A program made the translations under genes and the position numbers. Under the pieces are notes generated by a model. It searched no databases and was not told the DNA's origin. It saw nothing but the letters and a program-made list of their open reading frames with translations. Of a stretch of 64,000 nt of DNA, positions 57,220 to 64,000 are shown one piece after another. Numbering within the stretch: the stretch's first letter is position 1; each line of letters starts with the position of its first letter. This DNA is from Glutinoglossum americanum (lineage: Eukaryota; Ascomycota; Geoglossomycetes; Geoglossales; Geoglossaceae): assembly GCA_020080175.1 (NCBI GenBank), contig JAGHQL010000066.1:1-64000 (forward strand), in the 5' to 3' direction.

Positions 57220-58110
57220 TTCTTTTCACGGACGGGCGAATGATCTCTCGACGGTTTTTGTTGATCTGGCTTAGGGTATAGAGTTAACATGCAACTCTGC
57301 TCTGGAAGAAAGTCCATGGCATTGACCACATTCCTTAACTTTAAAAAAAAAGCAATTGAAGCTTACATCTCCAGCTCCACACCAGCCTAATCCCAAAGAT
57401 CCCCCTCAAGCCACAGAGATACTACTAAAACGCATGGCCCACAAAGCCCTCTACATTTTTTTTTTTTTTCAGCCAATCTCTCTAATGGATACGCCGCGAC
57501 ATATGCACCTCAATGTCGGGGGGGTGAGTCTTAGGGCTATGATACATGCATGCATTGTTTGTATGGGGCAAAGGGCAATGACGTCATACTCTTTATCGAC
57601 TACGACGAAACAATAGGACGAACCTAGAACACCATCTCCACTGCAGTCGGAATGCTAGCAAAATTGCCGTCCCGACGCTACCACAGGAGATAGAGTGCCC
57701 TTTATATAGACACCGAGGCCCCAAACCCTGCTTCCCAATTATATGCTATCGATGTATTCAGTGGCACCCGACATCTCAGGGGCAATCCCGAAAGAATGAA
57801 CGTTCTAAAAACCCAAGAAATCTATCAAGTCTCACGCCATCACGACAAAAGGCTTCGTATGGGACTCTGTGGAGAATGTAATTCTGGTGCCATAACTCAT
57901 TTATACCGTCACTTCAAATGATAACATTGCGCCTATCGCAATGCCGATCGCCAGATCAAAGTGAGGAACGCCGCACGCGTTTTACACCGTGTATCCATAA
58001 CATGCGAAGAATATTTCGCCGCCAAAGCCCCTCCCACTCAAGGATCTAGCCATCCCATGTTTAAAAAAGATGTTCAAGCAATACTCAAACTAAACAATAA
58101 TTCGAGCCCG
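57220..58110. other. Unassigned region with short, possibly decayed frames
   Basis: 891 bases between convergent genes. Plus-strand peptides such as NPKDPPQATEILLKRMAHKA (about 57390-57450) and LYAIDVFSGTRHLRGNPERM (about 57740-57800) look protein-like, but they lie in different frames without usable splice signals between them. I do not recognise the family. T and A tracts (T14 near 57458-57471) are present. Confidence 0.35.
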
Positions 58111-61100
58111 TCAGTGAAGAATAGTCTTCATCTGATACAAGGCTGTTTTACATCTCTCGCGAACGTCGAGCTCCGGATCTTGTTCCATTTTTTCAAGCCT
58201 AGCCAGGAACCCAAGTTTCCTGAGTTCGATGGCCCTCTTCCTACAGGACATCTGGTCTGCCTCATCGTCCACCCAGGTCAGATTTATAACCGACCATGCC
58301 ACTGCAGCGCGAACGTTTTTGTTTAGGTGTTCGGACAAAGACGCTAGTAGCTTTAGGAGTTCAGTCTGCGAAATTAAGAGTTGTCGATGTTGTGGTTTGC
58401 TTGCGGCTATGTGAACGATAATGAAGCATACCGCAACTACGATCTCTCCTTGAGGGTGGATGACTCTTGGTTCAGCAGCTGGAGAGTTCCGCTTCCCTCG
58501 GCCGTAGGCGTTTACTACTTTTGGTCGAAGCTTGGACGCGAGAATATCGAATACTCGGTCCTCGCCTAAGCCGCTGAAGAGAATGTCGATCATCTCAGTT
58601 GATCCCTGACCACAGATCAAATTTCGGATAAAATCCAAGCCTTGCTCTTGCACGGCAACATCATCTCTTCTAGCCTTTCTCATTGGGTTTGTTTCTGCGT
58701 CTTTCAATGCTGCAAGTCGTGCATTCAGTGTGGGCGGCACCGCCTTGTGACTGCGACGTGGTCTTTTAAACTCAGCGTCCTTCTCATCCAACTCACAATC
58801 CACGTGAGAACGAATTATTTCAGGGACGCTGTCAGTCATGCTGAAGCCTCCCTGCTCCGATTCGTCGTCCGCCCCAAAAAGCTCCTGAGGTACCTCAGGA
58901 TCAACTGACATATACGAATCCCCCATGTCCGTTGAGACTTCGACCGCTCCCTCCCCCTCTTCGCTCTCGTCAGACGCGCATAATGCAGTATCTTCAGTGT
59001 CGTCACAAATGAGTTGAACCAGCCATCCCGGCCCGAGTTCTTCGAGACATGACACCTTAACCTTATTCTCTGCTGAGAAGACCAAGTGTTTCAACGCCCA
59101 GACTGCGTTCAGCCGTAGCTTCGGATTTGATGAGTGTGCATGCTCACAAATGAGCTTGAGTACACCTGCATCCATTATTGCCTGAAGGTTATGTTAGCGG
59201 GTTCACCCTCGCTACCGACCTACTGTGAAGGGACTCCTTACTTCTCTCATTGGACTGAACTCTAGAAGGAGGTTACAAACTGCGGCTGTTGCTGCAATTT
59301 TCACCTCCATATCAGGGCTCTTTAGGAGGTCGAATAATGGCATCGCCACCCCCGCATCTATCAAGCTGGTTCTTAAAATGCTTACGGAGCGAGAGAGTGC
59401 TCTGACTGCGCCGCACGCGGCGATAAGGACCGATGGTGGATTGCCTTCAACCCACCTCTCGAGGTTTTTCGAATTGGGTGTAACGTTCGGAATCTGACTA
59501 TTCACAGTATAGCCAGAGCCGTTAAACGACTCTCCCGCTTTTTTCGAGGAAATTTGGCCGAAAGGTTTCATTGACGCCACGATAAACGGAGTTACGCCGT
59601 TTTCGATAATCATCTTACGGTATTCGTCCCTGAAGGGTGCAAGGGCTGCTAGGCCTTTCAATGCCGCCTCCCTAAGCTTTAGCTTCTCTATAATAGCGCG
59701 GGGGAGGCCTGAATGGCCGAGTAATATTGTTGAACCCTCTCGGTGGTCCGTATTCGTAGCTGTGGAATCGGCCGCCCACAGTGACGGTTGGTTCAGCTGA
59801 TCCGCCGGGTCGAAAGCCATTTTAAGCATGCGTGACAAATTCTTTATAGCTTGCGCTTCCACAGCCGCTTTCTGGAGTTCGACGCTGTCTGTGACCAGTG
59901 AAGCGAGAATAGTGGGCGCTCGATCTAAAATATCGAAAGACGCGTGGCAAGAGGGACCTGGCGGTTGTGAGTCGCTAGACTTGCCGAGCATCTTCACAAG
60001 TATCGGTACAAGTAGGTGCGCGAATTCCGTTTCTCGGCGAGGGTTTACTAGTTTTGCTCGATAAAGGATCGTTAGGGTCGATGCCGCCATAAGACGAGCC
60101 ACACCGCTTTCGGCTCGAGTTACATACAGGAGCCAGGCGATTAGAGGGCTTTCATCTTCGTCACTTGAAGCACGACCACCAAACCGTGCCGGGATGTCAC
60201 CGGCAGAAGTCTGATCAGCTAACCGGCCGGACCGTGCCATATGTGATGACAATCTTGTGTGCGAACCAGAGGCATGTCTCGAACCTTGCAAGATGCCATC
60301 CCTTGAGGAGGGACCTCCAAGAGAAAATGAGGTTGGCGCAGAAGCTTGCGGAGTAGTTTGGGAAGACGCAATCTTGTGCTGAGGGGTAGGTACCTGTGGA
60401 AGCAGGTAATCAATGGGGTTGAGCGATAAATGGCGAGAGGCTGCTGGTGATGCGGGGGTGGCCCAGTGTGGAGCTAAGTCGGGAGGAGAATTTTGAGGGA
60501 AAACGGCGATTATGGCTGGAGAATAAAGTAACTGTGAAGCTCGGTACATTGAGTCTGAAATAATGGCACCGGTCGCTTCCAATATTGGGGGAAGTTGAGC
60601 TGACCGCGGGGCTGGAGAAAGGGTGATGCCCACGATGTTTCCTTCACCTTGTATAGCGCGCTCGACGCCAGGAAAGCCAAACCCCATAGAGATGATAAAG
60701 CCAGCAAGCCTACTAGCCAACGCATCCAGAACGCCAGCGTTCGCAAGCAAGTTCTGATGCCGTTCCTCCCGGCAGGCCTTAGCGACGAGCATAGCCGCAA
60801 GAGCTATTTGTTGCTGCACGATCGGTGCCGGGGAGGTTTGTGAGAGTATTTGAGCTAGGGATTGCACATGAAATTTCGACATCAGCGCATTCGACAGCGC
60901 CCCTATCGATAGGCTGGATACCGGATGCGCCGATGCTAATGAGTCTGCAATCGTAATCAATGTACGAAGAGCGGCCAGAACAATTTGCGGTGAACATTCT
61001 GCTATGGAAAGTTGTGCGAGCAATGGCGGCAATACGTGAGCCGCTAGGAGAGGAGCAACGTAGGCCGGACCGCCTAGAATACCGAGGGTGCTACGTCAGC

Positions 61101-61446
61101 ATGTCCTCCAGTTCATGGTCGAGCAGCAAATGGACTCACCATAGGCTAGGCTACCTACAATGATCGTAGCTTGCAGCCTCGCTTCATCTTCGTCCGGCTT
61201 ATCCTGAACGATCTGGGAGTAGATGCCAGTACCGTTGAGCTCTCGACTCCGCCGTTTGCCCGAAGTCTTCGAGTGCCCTAATAAGTGGACTATGGGAATG
61301 ACAATACCCAAGCCGATCCACATCTCTTTTTTCTGCTCATGACCGATGAGCTCATTCTTGAGAGCCTTCAGCGCAGAAACCTGTGACCCTAGGGAGGATG
61401 GGTTGCGGATCTGTGTCAAGATAGGTGCCACCGCGGGACGTGTCAT
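58111..61446 (-). CDS. VID28: Armadillo-repeat protein, Vid28/Gid5 (ARMC8) subunit of the GID E3 ligase
   Basis: Scaffold subunit of the GID/CTLH ubiquitin ligase, which in yeast degrades gluconeogenic enzymes. In that complex Gid5 holds the substrate receptor Gid4. Three exons (61446-61140, 61073-59242, 59181-58111) give 1069 residues in exact phase. Armadillo-like helices recur throughout: QVSALKALKNELIGHEQKKEMW and ARLQATIIVGSLAYGGPAYVAPLL, then IAECSPQIVLAALRTLITIADSL, KLREAALKGLAALAPF and DMEVKIAATAAVCNLLLEFSPMRE. NPKLRLNAVWALKHLVFSAENKVK and KNVRAAVAWSVINLTW complete the set. The last two resemble the conserved C-terminal ARMC8 repeats. A Ser/Pro-rich insert lies around residues 270-400 and an acidic one near 780-840. 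The protein is somewhat longer than yeast Vid28 because of these inserts. It is divergent from the cyclin gene. Confidence 0.9.
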
Positions 61447-62472
61447 ATCGGCGGAGGAAGCCTTGTGAACGAACGAGATTCACAAAGTCGGGACGAAGTA
61501 ACTAGATGTTAGATCGACGGCGAAGGCAAGGTTGGTAAAACTTTTTAATGCCTAGGCATGCGGACAGAAGAGCCGACCGACGTCTTCCCGGCACGCTGTG
61601 ATCTCCGACAAGAAGTGGCGGTCGATAGAGAATCAGGAATCATAAGATGGAGCTGAGATGGGACGATCATGAAAAGTAGGTTATGCCATGGAGAATGCAC
61701 GTGATGCTGCAGGTTCGGCTCATAGACATAAATACATAAATGTGCGTATGTACATATGATATCGTGCTACTGAGCACGGTTGTATGTTGCACAGCTGGTG
61801 TTTTTCGCTGAAGGCTAGATGCCAATCGTTGCCAATCACTTGGACACCTTACATATCCTTCCGCCTCGTGCCCGGCAAGACGCGAACGAACTTCGGTAAG
61901 CCAGCCACCCAAGATCTTCTCCCAAGCATTTGGTCCTGTACTCCGGACAGCCCAACCAGCAAAGTCACTGGCCAAGCAAGCGACAAAGAACCCAAGCGAG
62001 CAACACGCCCGTTTCTTTCCTCCAGTTACCTAAGTCACACCGACCACGCCAGGCTAACAACGCCAGCACCACCAAAAATTCTTCGGACGTCATGCTGCCA
62101 TCCCTCCTCCCACGCCGTAGCTGTACCCCCTACCCGCTGCCTCCTCGGCCGACGTAGAATCAGCACTCCTAACTTCTCCGCGCCGTGCTGGAGACGATTA
62201 CGACCCGTCGACTTCAAGGAGAACATTCCCTGGTATCTACTCCTCGAGGACAGCCGGACTCTACAAACAAACAATACGCCCAGCAGAAACCAGTTGTGTG
62301 CGTCCTCTGTATCGTGGCACCCTTCGTGACTATAGATTCATCACCGACTGCACCCCCACCACGTATACATATCCATTCACTCTATACAGCAACGCAGCGA
62401 TTGCCGTCTGAATATGCACGCCCGCCTCTGCGTCTTTCCACTCAGCGCGGCGAATTACTCTAATCTGGAGAA
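61447..62472. promoter_or_regulatory. Divergent region between VID28 and the cyclin gene
   Basis: About 1 kb. A plus-strand open frame of 181 codons (61784-62329) starts only at a non-ATG codon and is Ser/Pro/Arg-rich without similarity. C-rich sequence from 62030 to 62470 is probably the cyclin leader. TGTGCGTATGTACATATGATATC occurs near 61741-61763. Confidence 0.45.
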
Positions 62473-63683
62473 ATGTTGACTTCCTCAACCTCACACTCTC
62501 CCGCCCTGAATCCCTCGTCGTCAGCTTCCTCCACTACATTCGGCCCGTGTGCGTCTAGCAATGCATCCTATAGACCGTCGCAATCACCTCGTCAAACGCC
62601 TCGCCAGCCTCCACCATCCTTTGCTAAGCGCGCTCCAGCATCACCGAAACTCGCCAAGTCGGCATCTTTACGGTCACCGGCTGCGCCGTCACCACCTAGG
62701 AAAACGGCCGACGCGGCGACTCAGTATTCTCCTCCGACGAAGTCATCGCGGCCTCGAAGCCCTCATCACGCAACTAGCGTCGATCCCTCGGCGCCGAGCT
62801 CGAAGGCTGAGGGAAAGGGGAAGCGGTCTAGTATAGAGTCTATCGATAGCCCTGTGGTGCCCAAGTTGAAATCGCAAATACCATTGCTAGATGGCGATTT
62901 CCAGGCATATACCCAATTGACAGTAGACTCACAGCCACTCAGCAATGCCTCGTCATCAAAGCGGGCACGTCCCCCTCGGCCGGCGATCAAGATAATGCCC
63001 GCAAGATATGAGCTTTGCGATGTGAAGGATCTCGTCACCTTGATATCCAACATGTTGATGGAGTTAGTGCAATTCAATGACGGCATACCCCTCAGGGACG
63101 GCCGGCTCACAAGATTCCACTCAAGGTAAAGTTACCTTTTTCTTTATCTAGAAACCCAGGTCACTCTATCTATAAAGCCTAACCACACCCGCAAAATAGG
63201 GCACCACCCGGAATCTCCGTATCCGATTACCTTCAACGCCTGACAACTCATGCAACTTTATCACCACCAATTCTTCTATCAATGGTCTATTACATTGACC
63301 GTCTCTGCGCGTTGTACCCTGCCTTCACAATCTCCTCACTCACAGTCCATCGCTTTCTCATCACTGCCGCTACAGTTGCGTCAAAGGGCCTCTCTGACTC
63401 TTTTTGGACAAATTCGACATATGCCCGTGTCGGTGGTGTTAGTCTAAGGGAATTGGCACTTCTCGAACTAGAATTTCTGTGGAGAGTGCACTGGCGGATT
63501 GTACCGAAGCCCGAGGTGCTAGTAGACTACTATAGGAGTCTCGTTGAACGGTGCGAGGGGTATGAGATAGGGACTGATGCTGATGCGGTGGCCACTACTG
63601 ACGACGTGCTGGGGGTTATTCAATCCCTGTCGCCGCTGTTCAAAGAAAGGGAGCGACAGATAGAGATAGACAATGCGCAATAA
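62473..63683 (+). CDS. Pho80-like cyclin (PREG/Pcl type)
   Basis: A cyclin of the Pho80 class, the partner of Pho85-type kinases; in Neurospora and Aspergillus such cyclins restrain the phosphate-starvation transcription factor. Two exons (62473-63125, 63200-63683) give 378 residues, with Arg218 split by the intron. The first 185 residues are Ser/Pro-rich, with many SP sites. The cyclin box follows: YELCDVKDLVTLISNMLMEL and VQFNDGIPL, then TRFHSRAPPGISVSDYLQRL, SPPILLSMVYYIDRLCALYP and FTISSLTVHRFLITAATVASK. FWTNSTYARVGGVSLRELALLELEFLW and PEVLVDYYRSLVERC complete it. The NxxYARVGGxSxxELxxLE pattern is diagnostic for the family. Whether it is the phosphate regulator itself or another Pcl paralogue cannot be told from sequence alone. 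Confidence 0.92.
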
Positions 63684-64000
63684 CGATAAGCTTTAACAAT
63701 GTCTTATAGCGCAGTTATTCAGGGTCGCGCTGTATTGAACCCATGTATCTAGTTCTTATGACTGATGAGGCGGGTGAATGGTTTCATTGGATTCATTATG
63801 CATTGGAGGGTGTTGAGTATCGCACAATTTGTTCACTTTGTTTACTTTGTTTATTCTTTGGAGTCATCTCCAACACATGTTTTGTACAAAAAGATTTATC
63901 TAACGTGACACAACTAACCTAGACCCATCCATCGCCACCGCATTGAACATGATAAGCAACAAAACTACTTCTTATCGAATTCGAAATAGAAGAACAAGTG
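63684..64000. other. 3' region of the cyclin gene
   Basis: 317 bases to the window end, T-rich with TTTGTTTACTTTGTTTATTC near 63838. No further gene begins before the edge. Confidence 0.5.

Noticed and set aside
61784-62329. Plus-strand open frame of 181 codons upstream of the cyclin gene
   Set aside because: It begins at a non-ATG codon, is low-complexity Ser/Pro/Arg, and lies where the cyclin leader is expected.
1-64000. CRISPR arrays, prophage or a secondary-metabolite cluster
   Set aside because: No regularly spaced repeats, no phage-like genes, and no synthase or tailoring gene group is present in this eukaryotic window.

Overview
The window is nuclear DNA from a filamentous ascomycete (Pezizomycotina). 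The protein-coding genes have many short introns (51-229 bp, most 50-110) with GTAAGT/GTATGT-type donors and CTAAC/CTGAC-type branch sites. They include fungal families such as a DUF7053 protein, sterol C-24(28) reductase ERG4, a Pho80-type cyclin and Sey1, at roughly one gene per 3.5 kb. I cannot place it below subphylum. The left edge starts with a 47-base G run that cuts a gene, and a 10-N gap at 15270-15279 is flanked by homopolymers, so both look like assembly limits.

Left part (1-14 kb): partial MIF2/CENP-C (minus) and RNase H2 subunit A (plus) are divergent. Then come the ER-fusion GTPase SEY1 (minus), the ribosome recycling factor TMA64/eIF2D (plus) and a large Kelch-repeat protein (plus). 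The stretch 14-18 kb is poor in genes. It holds the assembly gap, a possible tRNA-derived short element and a decayed CBM18-CE4 chitin-deacetylase-like pseudogene that no single reading frame shows.

Middle (18-41 kb): a DUF7053 protein, a PQ-loop vacuolar amino-acid transporter, a large UBE2O/BIRC6-type ubiquitin-conjugating enzyme, the DNA-end resection factor CTP1/SAE2, an F-box protein, the seven-knuckle RNA-binding protein GIS2 (eight exons), a gene-free 4.5 kb stretch, a SWIRM protein and the flippase subunit CDC50/LEM3.

Right part (41-64 kb): the FACT subunit SPT16, a divergent mitochondrial carrier with a 7-nt exon, an RNF10/MAG2-type RING protein back to back with a USP10/UBP3-type deubiquitinase, ERG4, a dienelactone hydrolase, the GID-complex subunit VID28/GID5 and a Pho80-like cyclin.

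Nearly all of these are housekeeping genes and no biosynthetic cluster is visible. Five belong to the ubiquitin system (E2, F-box, RING, DUB, GID subunit). Several touch translation or ribosomes (TMA64, GIS2, RNF10, USP10), and several touch chromatin or genome maintenance (MIF2, RNH201, CTP1, SPT16, SWIRM). I found no convincing new system. The most interesting points are the RNF10-USP10 divergent pair, the micro-exons, the stop-free 51-bp intron in the UBP3 gene and the hidden CBM18-CE4 pseudogene. Exon models were built by hand from splice signals, reading phase and family similarity.
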